A program made the translations under genes and the position numbers. The notes under the pieces were generated by a model, which worked only from the letters and a program-made list of their open reading frames with translations, had not been told where the DNA came from and ran no database searches. From Symbiodinium natans (lineage: Eukaryota; Sar; Dinophyceae; Suessiales; Symbiodiniaceae), in contig CAJNDS010002772.1 of NCBI GenBank assembly GCA_905221605.1, positions 212,501 through 276,500 of the forward strand: 64,000 nt of DNA, given 5' to 3'. Of the stretch, positions 12,942-28,246 are shown piece by piece (positions within the stretch are counted from its first letter, which is position 1; each line of letters opens with the position of its first letter).

Positions 12942-15900
12942 CTAAAAAAAAAAGGCGGGCAACCAGGCAGCCACAAGTTGTGCTAAGACGTGACAACGGA
13001 GCGGAGCGGACTCAGATCAGGGACAAAACCACGAAAGATGCCAAGATGCCAATTGCTCCTCAGAGAAGTTTCCGCTGTTGATGAACTGCAAGGAGAAAGA
13101 ACCTCACAGCTTTCGGTCAGATGAAACATAGATGCATGCCAACATGATTTGCCTGGCTCTTACAGGTTGATTCTCAAAACTTGACATCAATACTTCCTTC
13201 CGACAGCTAAGAACCCCAATGCTTACGAATGGGCCCAGCCCCACACCCCAAATTCCTACCGAAGCAATGCTCTCTTTAGCAGACAGTAGAGAGTGCACAT
13301 CAGAACATGCTTGACAAGCGAAACAGCTCGCTTAACTGGCTCACACCGCCAAGAACCCATGCTACCCACACTCCCGTTCCTCGCCCATCAGGACCCTGGG
13401 CAGGGGTGACTGCCTGGGAATACTCAAATGAGCTTCTTTGCTCGATGCTGAAACCCCAAAGAACCAACCATCGTACAAGCCAGAACTTATGTCTTGTGAC
13501 TGCGAAAACCCGGCAAAGGGATGGACTGAAAAAAACAAGGTGGAACCCTTGTTTTACTGCCCGGAATCAACAACCACAATGGCATATCTGAATTCGTCTT
13601 TGGAACGCGTCAGTCTACTCCCCGAGCTTCGTTCAACAGGCACGACAGGATTGCAGCCAGCCGCATGTTCTTATATGTTCTTCTGCCCGGACCAAAATGC
13701 AAGGTCCTAGCCGGTACCATTTGGGGAAAGCAGCTGTCCTTGCGATGTCGGCCAGCATGGCCCTGACGGCCTTGGAGAGTCGGCGAACCCGCTTGGCCAG
13801 GCCAGGCTGCTGATTCTGTTGGCAGTTCTCGGTATGGAAAGCTCAAGAAGACGAGCGGTATGGAAAATGGGTCAAGGTGGGGAAGAAAGACTTTGTGCAA
13901 GACCCTTGACGATCTTAAGTTTCTGACTACCAGTGCGATGCTGACTACAACTTGAAAACCTTGATACGCACTGCGTGGCAACAAAGCCCATCCCAAGGAA
14001 ACCGACCCTGGTTTTTTTCCTACCTGGACCCTGACCTGGAAGTTATACCTTAAGCAGGTTCCCTTGAATTCTGAGGCTTGAAAGCCATCTCTTTGTTGAA
14101 GCAAAACCGGGCAAACATTTGTCATGGTTGATGTTCTTCGTTGCCTCTCGAGAAGCTTCGTGCCCTGAGAAGCTGCGCTCTTCCACTCTAAGACTCTAAG
14201 CGCTCGACCGAAATTGCCATCGAACTCTGCACGAAAAGGTGACGCCAGCGCCTCTGCAGACATTTTAGACACCAGTTTGACACAGTTCGATTGCCAACTC
14301 AACGCTTTGATGTCGTTTGATGTCGTTTGTACCCCCTTACGGACCGTCTGCAGTCCACGGCGGAGACGTTGCCGCGCCATCCATCTTTCCAACCTCGAAG
14401 TGGCTTGGAGTCTGTCCCACCCGAAATTCTCATCAAGTCCGAATGTGCCAGCCTTGCGTGCACGGAGTCCGTAATGCACAAAACCGGGCAAAGCACCTCA
14501 TAGCCACCACATGGTACACAACGGCTGCAACCTCGGCTGCCGCAACACCGGGCCGTTTACACTGCTTGCTCAACTTGAAGCCGCAACTTTGGAAACCCTA
14601 GCTTAAGCGGCTTGGGGAGGATGTCGAAGCAAGGTCATACACAACATGCCATCCCCAAGAGTGTCCAAGCTTTCCTCACAGCGAACGCAAACAAAACCCA
14701 ACAAAAAAACAAACCCTGCACTTCAATTCCAGCTTGAAATTTCAATCTTGCACTTGGCAGCGGTTGAAGCTCCAAGGCTATCAAACGACAATTGCAATGT
14801 GAGCCAAACATCGTATGTTGACCTTTGGCAGAGTATCTGCGTTGGCTGGGGGCGCTCTAGACTCTAGGCTGAAGGAAGGGCCTCGAACCCAAACCACAAA
14901 GCCAAGCCAAAGAACAAAACCATACTTAAAGCTTGCATATGAGGACAAATTTTGAGCTTGAACCCAACCACAACCAGAGCTGAATCCGAGCACTTCACAC
15001 AGCCCCAACATCCTGGCAGGCCATGGCAGATTCTTTCTGAGCGCAACACAGGACGAAGATGCCACAGAACCAAAATCGGGGGGTTGGGACAATACTCTGC
15101 AGTTGGGCACTGCAAGGACTCTCTGGGCCGGGTCTGGGGATACTTTCTGGTTGGGCAATCCAGCGGTGCGTGTGCACAATTTAGCGCGACTAACACGGCC
15201 GGGATGCTTGCATCCCCGAACGACAGAGGTACCTTGCACCTCCCTCTCCTCCCAGGATGTATCTGCAAAGGCATCGCGGCCGCATGTCGGGAGTCTTCTA
15301 TCAGCTGCGCACTCACTGACCGGCCCCTGAACCAGGGAGGGCTCCATGTCACAGCAGTCCGTACGGCGCCGCATCGCTTGGAAAACATAGGCCCGCAACA
15401 GATCGGGCGCGAGCTACAGCAGCAACCGGTTCGAGCAAACGCGCGGTGATCAGCGCAGCCAGGAAGCCGACTCACAAGGGAAGATGCAGGTTCAATTGGG
15501 AAGGGCTACAGTCACAAGGGGCAGGGGAGAGAATCAAAACACGGATCCCAATTTGTCGAGGGAGGTTGTGAGGCCACGAGCAGTTTCCAGTGATTACGAC
15601 ATGTTGCGACACTGGTTGCATACATTGTAGTGTAGACGGGCATGCAAGCGTGATCACACGTGCACTCATGTCGCCACTGCATCCCAGCGAAAGACACGCG
15701 AGGCGAGGCGAGAAACTGCCTTTTTCCGAACAAGGCGAAGTCCATCCAGGGACGCAATGATCCGGCTGTTTAGGAGGCGGATAGACCGACTGAGACACGG
15801 GTCTTCCACACAAACGCACAGGAGCTGGAGCATGGCCGACCGGAGGTTGCGACAGAGGTCCGAAACGGGGGAGGCCTCCACTTGGGCCCTTGGCGTCGCC

Positions 15901-18900
15901 AGAGCGCCAGCTGAGGGAGAAGTGCCGATCCCAAATGCCTGGCGAGGAGCAAAGCCCAGAGCTCCCCTGAAGAAAGCCCGAGCGAAAAGAACCGGAAGGG
16001 AAAAGGAAGTTCTACGCAGAAGACATACCCGAACAAACCAAGACGAAACCTCTCGAAACCTGCACTGGAGCCAGCAACTTCTTCAGGCCGCCTCTTGCAA
16101 CAGGAAAGCGATAAATAGCGATAAACTCAGCATATTCACAGCACGCGAAGCTACATCAAGAGTGGCGAGAAGTGACCCTGAGGGCATGGGCATCTAGAGC
16201 TTGTGCCCGCCTTGCTCAACGAATGGCCTAACACGTTGTTAGCCAAGCAGCACACAAAGGGAAGACGAGGGCAGCGCCCCACTCCACAGCCCTCAGGCCT
16301 GACGGGCCTCAGCACAGTAGACTTGCAAAAGCGCGCAATGGAAGTTGCCAGAAGGTCTGCTTGGTTTGCCATGCAGGAATTCTTGTAGAAGCTTACAACA
16401 TCAATGTTAGTTTCCCTTTCCGAGCCTCCAGAATCGCGTCCCGCTGCACGCTGTGGGAGCAAGGTCCAGGAGTGGAGAATGCAAAGCAGAAACTCCTGCA
16501 GACTACCATGACATACATACCATGACCCAACTTGCAAATCTAAATTTAACAAAATTTGGCCCCCTTGCTCCGGAGAGTCAGGCCTTGACACTGCAGATGA
16601 GCTCCGACAGGAGTTGCAGCGTCTGCATCAGCCATGCCACCGCACCAAAGAACAGGCCAGGTTCTAACCTGGTTCCGAGCTCGGACTGCATTCGGAATAC
16701 GTGTTCTATCTTGTCTGTCGCTGGGCTACTTGCTTGAGGAAACTGGCTAGACAGGGTTACCGTTCTACCCTCGGCCCGATGAGGACTAAAAGGTTCACAT
16801 CAGGCTTGGCACGAAATCTCGGTGCATGATGCGTGGCTTTCCTGAAAACATGATCGACTGAGGCCTTTGTTCCGACTGGAAAATCAGTCAGCTGATTTGA
16901 TGTCAAAGACCTGTTGTGCGCACCACTGGGATTCAACCGGGCCGCCAACGCAAGACACAACTTGCAGATGCAAAGACGCAGAACAGGAAAATCTGCACAT
17001 GCAATGCCATCAGCATTGGGGAACTGGCCCCCTCGTTCTAATTGAAACAAGTTACCGTTTTCTTTTCTTACAGCATTACATTTCTTTCATCTAATTCCTG
17101 GTATGCTACTTCTTTTTCTCATCTTCTTTTCTTGTACTGGTTTCGTTCTCACGCTCACACACATATTATTCACGCGTCGCTCACACGTTCGCACTTGTAA
17201 TAATATATGGTATCGCACGCTCAAGTGATGCTTCCTTAACAGGTGTCAATAATATGCCAGTGCAAAGAGAAGAGGTGTCCAGAGCACCTGTTGGCAGGAG
17301 CCCTACCTCCACACAAACCAACGCACTCATCATGTTCTTCATGATGTTCTGTGGGCACGGAATGTCGCATTTTTCGGGAAGGCTGCACTCATAATGCGGC
17401 GATGATGGGTTGCCTTAAACTGCCTTCCACATCGATTGCTGCATTTCATTTTGTCATCTTAGTGCAGGACAGACATCATCATTCGCTTCTCATAGCCTTG
17501 TACATCCGCCCTATGCTTTGTGAGAAGAGTGAATGGAAGACGATTGCCGAGGAGCTCAACTTCACAGAAGAGCATGACCACCACTGCTGGCGCGGCCAGA
17601 ATGACCCGTGGAACCGGCAAAAGGATGGAGGCCTCCCAATGGGGAACAGAAAAAAACACCCTTGAGAAAAAAAAAACAACAGAACTGAGAGAACCGATCT
17701 GGGAGCTTCCGAAGAGTTAGGGGCCATCTTGACATCTCAATGTTTTATTTTGATCCCTCTGTAAGATAAGGACCCCAAAAGGTTTGGAACCCTAAATTTT
17801 GGGAAAGCCTATATCTCTCAACGGCACCTAGAAGTTGCAACAAAGGCATTGACGGGCAACAGTGCAGCAGCTTGAGACATACCTGCTTTCTTTCAGCTCC
17901 AGGGCCCTGCCACTCCAAGGAGAGCCGCCGAGAGCCAGAAGGGGTCATCCGAAAGCTTTGCCACGAGGCCTGACATGGAACTCGGGGAAATCACCGCAAG
18001 CACCATCAAACTCCGCTCAAACGCCGTATCTTTGACCGCTCCGAATGAAGCGCACTTTGAGCTTCCTCATGCAAATCCGTTCAACACTCACCCGCATTTT
18101 GCGCGCCTCCCCATCGCTGGAGTTGGCCAATCTGCGCAGCACGCACGACAAAGAGTGTCGTCAAGAGACCTTGCACAATGCCGTGACACCCGAGCCCTGA
18201 AAGGCAAGAGGCAAGCCTTCTGGATCCAGACCAAGGCCACCCCTAACCCCGAATGCATCCAGCCCCCCAACCAAAAGGCATCGCCAAACCAAGGGGAATG
18301 TTCCTAACATGAAACCTTGTACCCCGAAAGGAGGATGGTCGGACAGCAATGTCTAGAACAACAGGCAGACGGGACAAGGGAATACTGGAAAGGGCGTGCC
18401 AATGCAAGGACCAAGCGCATAAGTTGCAAGTGGTCATGAGCAGGCCCTACAAAAGCTACGAATTGTTCTTGAAAAACATCTGGTGCTCCTTAGGAGGGCT
18501 TTGGTTCTGAACACCTGGATTTTCAGCACCTCACTTTAGAACCCGTATTGAACTGAAACCCAATCATCAACCAGGCAGGTGGTCAGCACCCCCAGCCACG
18601 TGCGCAACGGGGGATGTCAAGACCACCACGTTTAAACTCCCAGAGCTCAGAGCCTATCAAAGACGATCTCTGGGTTTCGCGGTCGTGGAGGGGAAGCACA
18701 AGTGAAGCACATGCACACTGGTAAGCCCGACGGTGTCTGAACCCGAACAGTCCTTGGACCGAAAATCTGATCGCTAAAGCGCGAAACTGAAAGGCCCTTC
18801 GAGCATAGTTCAGCTGTGGACGAACGCCAGCAGCCCCAGGCCCCGGCTGATGGAGCGCTTTCGCCCCGCTAGGCGCAAGAGGCGCCGCCAACCGCGTGTC

Positions 18901-19516
18901 CTCAGAGCACATCTCGTTGTATTTAACATTGCTCAAATTTTCCTAACAGCTCAGCAGACAGCAATAAGTGTACAGTCTACGGTTGAGGTTGAAGTATTCG
19001 ATAGTCAGGCTGCGGACCGTTTGCAGGTTGCTTGGCTTAGACTTTCTCAAGCAAGTCTGGACATTCATTGGTTGCCTCACCCAAGTCTCAACAAGCCGGT
19101 CGCAGCAGCAACCCGTGCGCAGTCACCGCAAACCATGGTAGCCAAGGTCCACGGGAAAATGAGAATAAGAGTGTTGTTGGGCAGTGCTGCTCCGAGGTCC
19201 AGTGTGCCATGAGCTGTCGGATTGCCCTTCGTGTTGCACGTTACCTTTCCGAGTGTTTGCTGGCGGCATAAAAAAGCATCTTGTGATATGGGAAACGGCC
19301 ACATGCACAGTATGCAGACCGCGATTGATGGCTGGCCGCCTTTTTCAACCGACCCCTCCAAGTCTAAGACATGGCAGATGCTGCGGCAGGACAGCAAGAC
19401 GGACAACAAGATAGAGAAAGATGGCCACACAACTGCGTTTTGATGGGAGCTCATGCGACATCTTGATGTCTGCAATGCATCTCTGCCCTCCACTGCAAGC
19501 ACTGCAAGCCGGAAAC
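12942..19516 (-). other. Region probably holding the 5' part of the HECT gene; exons unresolved
   Basis: No family is recognised. The minus strand carries protein-like segments such as about 15740-15881 (contains RNLRSAMLQLLCVCVED) and about 14215-14260 (contains ALASPFRAEFDGNF), with AG|G-type borders, but I could not chain them. The N-terminal domains of the HECT ligase and possibly another gene could lie here. A TTGA tetranucleotide repeat (11770-11790) lies just outside, and TA and simple A runs are scattered. Confidence 0.3.
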
Positions 19517-23221
<3,705 letters not shown>

Positions 23222-23765
23222 GTCGAAGCTTTAAAGTTGAAACTTCGGAAATAGCTCTATGAGCCGTGTTCTTCTCAGGTCGCTGGTCACTTGGGCAACA
23301 CGGCAAGCGTAACAAAAACTCAAGGCAACGAAGAGCGATCATACAACTGGCCTGAGCAAAGAGCAATCACGCTCGCAGTCGTAGAACATGTAACCGTTGC
23401 TTCATCATGACCCACCTCCTCCTTCTTCTGTAGGCGCACGGCCAATGCCTCCAAATCTCGTTCGCGCTCCTCCTGACTTTCGGAGACACTACTCCGCCAT
23501 GACACGCGAAATTCACTCATGCGGCATGCAACTGAATGTTCCAAGAGATATTACTCAAAACTGCCTCGCGTTGTCCGAGCACATGAAATTCAGTGCCAAT
23601 GCTCATAATAACGTGATGCAGTCGTCGACCTGAAAACCCCCTCCTGCGCCTGGCAGACTTCCGAGGCTAGTTGCTCACGTGCTGCCAGAGCCTGGATGCG
23701 TTTGCTACAGTGATCGCCTTAGAACCTACCCGACAGTTGCCATTGACTGCCAATGCAAAGCTTGT

Positions 23766-23903
23766 TATGTATATATATACACATACACATACACATACGC
23801 ATGCACATACAAATACAAATACAAATACAAATACAAATACAAATACAAATACAAATACAAATACAAATGCATATGCATATGCATATACATGTACATGTAC
23901 ATG

Positions 23904-23939
<36 letters not shown>

Positions 23940-24068
23940 CACATACACATACACATACACATATACATATACATATATATATACATATATACGTAGATAC
24001 ATGCATATACATATACATATAAATATATATATATATACATGTATCTATATACATATATATATATATGC
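23766..24068. repeat. Compound CA/TACAAA/TACATA microsatellite
   Basis: About 300 bp of ACATAC, ACAAAT, GCATAT, GTACAT and TATATA units. It fills most of the 860-bp spacer between the stop of the upstream small gene (24085) and the TPI start (23221). Long open frames reading Tyr-Thr, Tyr-Lys or Ile-His here are repeat translations. Confidence 0.95.
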
Positions 24069-24084
24069 CCATGCGTGGCCAAAG

Positions 24085-24618
24085 TCATAAGCCTTTGGGT
24101 GCCTTGGCCTGGAGCATCACTCTGCGAAATACCAAAAAGCACGTGATATTGCGCCTGCTCTCTCTTCACAAGCTCCTTGTATCGCACAGCAACCTGAAGC
24201 TTCAGCCCAACTTGCAGTACAGCTGGCAGGGAATCACGATGCGGAACTGGCATACCGAATGCAAAAACTTCGATCCTCCTCTTGCAAAGGGCGAAGAGCA
24301 CCGCTTTTCGAATCTGCCTGAGAACATGTCACTCTACGTTGCACACATGCCTTCCAAACCCGCAACCAGCATCCTTGCCGATACGTAATTAACCAGCATC
24401 TAGCCTCTCCAATGTCACATGCGCTGGCATTTTGTCATGATCAACTCGGTATCGCACATGCCGAATGTTTTCGTCGATCCAAAGCGGCGCGAGCGGTCGT
24501 CGACGTCCCTGTCCCGTCAGGGGAGTGCAATGAGTGCAAAGTCTTGCTTGCTCCCGTTTGGAAGCAAAACGCGGTCCTCGATGAGAGGATCACTGGTAGG
24601 ATTTGTCGCCATTGGCAT
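24085..24618 (-). CDS. Small seven-exon gene, unknown product (about 78 aa)
   Basis: No family recognised. Exons on the minus strand chain in phase from a start codon to a stop: 24548-24612 (ATG at 24612, with another at 24618; MATNPTSDPLIEDRVLLPNG), 24462-24508 (VDDRSRRFGSTKTFG), 24351-24373 (CWLRVWK), 24302-24317 (ADSKS), 24256-24278 (GSKFLHS), 24155-24193 (VAVRYKELVKREQ) and 24085-24108 (AKAPKGL, then TGA). All six acceptors read AG|G; donors are four GC and two GT. Some exons are only 16-24 nt. The consistent phases and splice style are the support. The product is basic, without an evident membrane segment or signal peptide. It lies 5' of TPI on the same strand. Confidence 0.55.
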
Positions 24619-24639
24619 CAAAAAGCGTGCTTCTCTGAC

Positions 24640-26030
24640 ACAAAATTAAGCTTACCCATTCTTTGCTTTATGCTCGCTGCTCGCTCACTTGGCGCTACTG
24701 CTTCTACAAGCCCACAATCCTCCCAATCTGTCAGGGTTTTGCATCACCCACGTGGCTAGCGGCTAGCGAACCCTCTTCCAAGCAGATCCTAAATTTTAGA
24801 AAGCCCTTGTTCTGAAACCGCATACATGGCCATGGAAGGACGAATTCCAAAAATAAGGACCGCTTGGACGGCCCAACCTCTGGAATGCCTTGGTGATTTT
24901 CCTTTTTGTTTGGGGGAATAATCTTTTCGTTTTCGACAGAAACTACAGACAGTAGTGACGTCCTCTTGGAGAAAGAGAAAACCCAAGGTCCAAGGTCCGG
25001 TCGTGCCAGACAACCCCAAAAACTAAACAAAACCAATCTCCAAATTTCTCCCTTCCGGACCCCAGAAAACTGGCGAGGACCACTGGGCGCTTCAGACACG
25101 CATACAAAAAACAACCTTGCACACACAACTAAACTGAACTTCGGGTTCCCGGATTTTGTTTCTGGGGAAGCGGTAGATATGAAACAGAGGGCCTTACCGG
25201 GTCTGCTTTGTGAATACAGAGGAAGCCGGGTTAAACACTACTAAAATTACTAGCCGAATGTATTCTGGGAGATTACATGCCAAGGGAAAGCATTGCTGGA
25301 AGTAGCCGACTTTTGCCAACGAATCTCACCTATATTCATTCAGCAGTGCAAATCTGCTGCCCCTTTGCGCGGTACCACGCAGCATCACCAGGGATCACAA
25401 GCAAATTTGTGCCCCTCACAAAATTAACAATGAAAGTGATGCAGCAATCAGGCGCAGTGGCCAACTCCCAGTACCCAGTTGCACAGAGAGAAGGGAAGGT
25501 GGGTTGCAAGGCAAACAACCTCTTTGTGAGCCTGCATGCCCCTCAGCGAATACCGCTCCAGTTTCACCGTAGGCGATGCCAAGCAGGTTGCTTCTAGAAG
25601 GGGGTATGTACGTCGTGTGACGATATGGATCCCTTGCAAGGATGTAACGTGCAGGTTGCACGAACTAACTTCGGTTTCCTCAGCGATAACATGGGAAAGG
25701 GGGTCATGGTGGTTCTCGGAGCGCACTCCGCATTCACAGGACTTCAGCTGTTCACTACAGCTTGGCTTTTAGCAGCCTTCGCACAGACATTGGCACTTTT
25801 TCCAGTTATCGTTCTGGACCCAAACTTGTGGAGGCGGAAAATCCGAGCAGATGGTCAGGATGCACATGACGTGCGTCTCGCTGGAAACCACGTTGTGGTG
25901 TCTTCTTTGCCTTGAAGCAGCTGTGGCTGGCTGTTCCGCGTTGAGCTCTTTGGCTTGAAAATGCGAATACAAGTTTGCCCTTCACAATCCTTGCACTAAG
26001 GTCCGGGGAGGTAACTCTTCTCTTGAAAAA
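24640..26030. other. Spacer without a recognised gene
   Basis: Both strands were read. Only short unconvincing open frames and no chainable exons were seen; no repeats of note until the palindromic block at 26036. Confidence 0.4.
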
Positions 26031-26035
26031 ATGGG

Positions 26036-26195
26036 GTTCGAACCTGGGTTCAACCCAGGTTCGATTTTTTGCGACAGCTCCGTTTAACCTGGGTTCGAAG
26101 AACCTGGGTTCACCTGGGCTCAACCAGGTTCGAAACCGGGTTGTTCGAATTCAGGTTAAACCTAGGTTGAACCTGTGTTCAACCCTGGGGGGAGG
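26036..26195. repeat. Palindromic AACCTGGGTTC repeat cluster
   Basis: About eight direct and inverted copies of AACCTGGGTTC in 160 bp. The core, 26038-26064, is a perfect palindrome with 13-bp arms (TCGAACCTGGGTT) around one central base. Confidence 0.9.
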
Positions 26196-26227
26196 GGGGG
26201 GAGAGCAACAACATTGAGACCCTGGGT

Positions 26228-26309
26228 TGGGGTCGTCGTCGTCTCGTCGTAGTAGTAGTAGTAGAAGAAGAAAGTAGTGGTGGTGGTGGTAGTGGTAGTG
26301 GTAGTAGTG

Positions 26310-26353
<44 letters not shown>

Positions 26354-26430
26354 TGTTGTTGTTGTTGTTGTTGTTGTTGCTGTTGCTGTTGTTGTTGTAG
26401 CTGTAGCTGTAGTTGTAATCGTCGTCGTCC
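26228..26430. repeat. Triplet repeat block (GTC, GTA, GTG, GTT)
   Basis: Consecutive GTC, AGT/GTA, GGT, GTA, GTT, GCT and GTC runs. It leaves all frames open (poly-Val, poly-Gln and similar) and is not coding. Confidence 0.95.
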
Positions 26431-26439
26431 TCGTTTTTT

Positions 26440-26690
26440 GGTTTGTTTCTTGTGTTCTTCATTCGAAAGTAAAGAATAAGTAGAGAAGTAGAGAGTTAAT
26501 CTAAATTCCACCCCCCCTTCGTTACTTGTTTTTTCTTGTGTTCGGTTTTCGAAAATCAGAAGAGTAGAGAACTAGCTTAAATTCCAACCCCCTTGTTTCT
26601 TGTTTGTGTTTCTTATGTTGATTATTGAATATCAGAGCTGAGTAGAGAAATATTCTAAATTTCACCTCGTTTCTTGTTTTTGGCTGCGCG
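26440..26690. repeat. About 80-90 bp tandem repeat, three diverged copies
   Basis: A unit containing AGTAGAGAA, CTAAATTCCACCCCC and TTTCTTGTTTTTTGTGTT recurs near 26440-26520, 26520-26600 and 26600-26680, with 15-25% divergence by eye. Confidence 0.7.
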
Positions 26691-26718
26691 CTTTACGCCG
26701 CCGTGGAGGGTGTGTCGA

Positions 26719-27116
26719 TTTCTGAAAAATGGGGGGGGAGGGGGGGTGAGAGGGGGGGGGGGTCATCGCGTGCCCACCACGCGAAAACCATGGTATTTAC
26801 AGTGTTTTCGGCGCCTCCGGACACGTGTTTCTTCTTGCCTTCTGCGAAGACCGTGCCTGGAATGTGTCCATTTACCTGGGTTTTTGCGTGTCAGCACACG
26901 AGAACCACGGTATTTGCGGTTTTTTGCTGAATTTCACAAGGCGCGTTTTTTCCACGAGGTCAGTTTCGGTATCCCGTTTTTTTTATGCTCTGTCTCAACG
27001 CGCCTGGAAAGCACGTTTTTTTTGAAAAATGGGGGGGGTGGGGGGGCGGGTGGGGGTGGGGGGAGGGGTGGGGGGGAGGGGGTGGGGGGAAGGGTGGGGG
27101 GGGGGGGGTTGAGCAC
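26719..27116. repeat. G-tract repeats with repeated GAAAACCATGGTATTT element
   Basis: Two blocks of long G runs (26729-26762 and 27031-27110), each preceded by TGAAAAATGGGGGGG, plus three copies of a CACG-GAAAACCATGGTATTTAC-like element (26777, 26897 and 27113). Strong G-quadruplex potential on the plus strand. Confidence 0.85.
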
Positions 27117-27538
27117 GTGAGAACATGCTATTTACGATGTATTCAGGCCTGGTCCTTCTCTTATGCCCTGTAGTGAGAAGTTTCCAGCTGGAAGTTTCCA
27201 GCGTAGGTGTCAGTGCTAGACTCAAGGGATGAAGACTCGTACCCCAAAAACTGTACCCCTAATATTTCCCCTTAATATACTCCAAATATGGTCCTTATAT
27301 CTCTTTAGGGATCATCAAAACAGGGACGCCAAAACCCAAGGGTACAACCTTAAGAGTCCAAGGTAGAACGGGCAAGGTTTGAGCCAAAAAGGCCAAACAA
27401 ACAATTTTTGGTTTTGCACTTTTTCGCACCGCGCTCTCGCCTTCCTGACGCAAGACGCGGAAAATCAGCGATTTTTGGAATGCCAGGAAACCCCACGCAG
27501 GCTGATGAATTTGTGCTTTTTGTTATATGGACGTTCTG

Positions 27539-27716
27539 GTTCGCTGCAAGTTCAAGCCACACTACCAAAGCTAACAAAGGCCTACGGAATCCTAAGCCTA
27601 AGCGAGCACTGCACCACGCGCTCTCCCACTTTTTGACTTTGCCGGAAATGCCGCTCAGAGTTCAAAGCAGAATGCAAAGCAGATGATGCGTAGCAAATCA
27701 GAGCGTTAAAGACCAA
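27539..27716 (-). repeat. Repeat B2 of element A (178 bp)
   Basis: Identical over 178 bp to 27969-28146. On the minus strand it is the outermost 3' repeat of the split-direct-repeat set. Confidence 0.9.
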
Positions 27717-27854
27717 GACCTCAAAGCAGAATGCAAAGAAGATAGGCGTAGCAAATCTGAGCGTAATACAAAGGAGAATGCCACTTCGCATCTTGTGAAA
27801 CTGTGTGAAACGATGCAAGCCCGGGCGTATCTTCAAAGAGGGAGTGGTGGGTGG

Positions 27855-27912
27855 GTCAAAAGTAAAGCTAGCCAGCATTGTACTGGTTTGGTGTGTGGCT
27901 TGAACCAAAATG
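27855..27912 (-). repeat. Repeat A2 of element A (58 bp, truncated spliced-leader relic)
   Basis: Matches 37272-37329 at 57 of 58 positions, same orientation. On the minus strand it starts CATTTTGGTTCAAG, a 14-nt spliced-leader piece with one change, and runs on to an ATG. Confidence 0.9.
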
Positions 27913-27968
27913 ACAAAGTACGGTGATCTTTCTCAAACAGCAAACAGCTATGAGTAAACACATGACCC

Positions 27969-28146
27969 GTTCGCTGCAAGTTCAAGCCACACTACCAAAG
28001 CTAACAAAGGCCTACGGAATCCTAAGCCTAAGCGAGCACTGCACCACGCGCTCTCCCACTTTTTGACTTTGCCGGAAATGCCGCTCAGAGTTCAAAGCAG
28101 AATGCAAAGCAGATGATGCGTAGCAAATCAGAGCGTTAAAGACCAA
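27969..28146 (-). repeat. Repeat B1 of element A (178 bp)
   Basis: Exact copy of 27539-27716. It lies between the RNase H end of element A (28247) and repeat A2. Confidence 0.9.
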
Positions 28147-28246
28147 CTTTCAAACTGGCAAAGTCAAAGCTCGCCGGGCCTACCTACCCAACTTCTAAGT
28201 GAGCGCAGACTATGCCAGGCTCTCACAACAAAGCTCAGGAAAGTGA

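Noticed and set aside
13610-14491. 293-codon minus-strand frame
   Set aside because: Has a few protein-like stretches but no family; probably exons plus introns read through, so not listed as one gene.
23671-24090. Open frames of Tyr-Thr, Tyr-Lys and Ile-His repeats
   Set aside because: Translations of the CA/TACAAA microsatellite in all frames.
24256-24285. Minus-strand KRRIEVFAFG resembling the TPI exon DKRKIEVFACPMM
   Set aside because: The similarity covers one frame of about eight residues with no other TPI exon nearby, and the small gene's phase uses a different frame here.
26277-26483. Poly-Val and poly-Gln open frames
   Set aside because: Triplet-repeat translation only.
27378-27394. 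Minus-strand GGCCTTTTTGGCTCAAA, similar to the spliced leader
   Set aside because: Several mismatches and no repeat partner; too weak to call a relic, though it lies near repeat B2.
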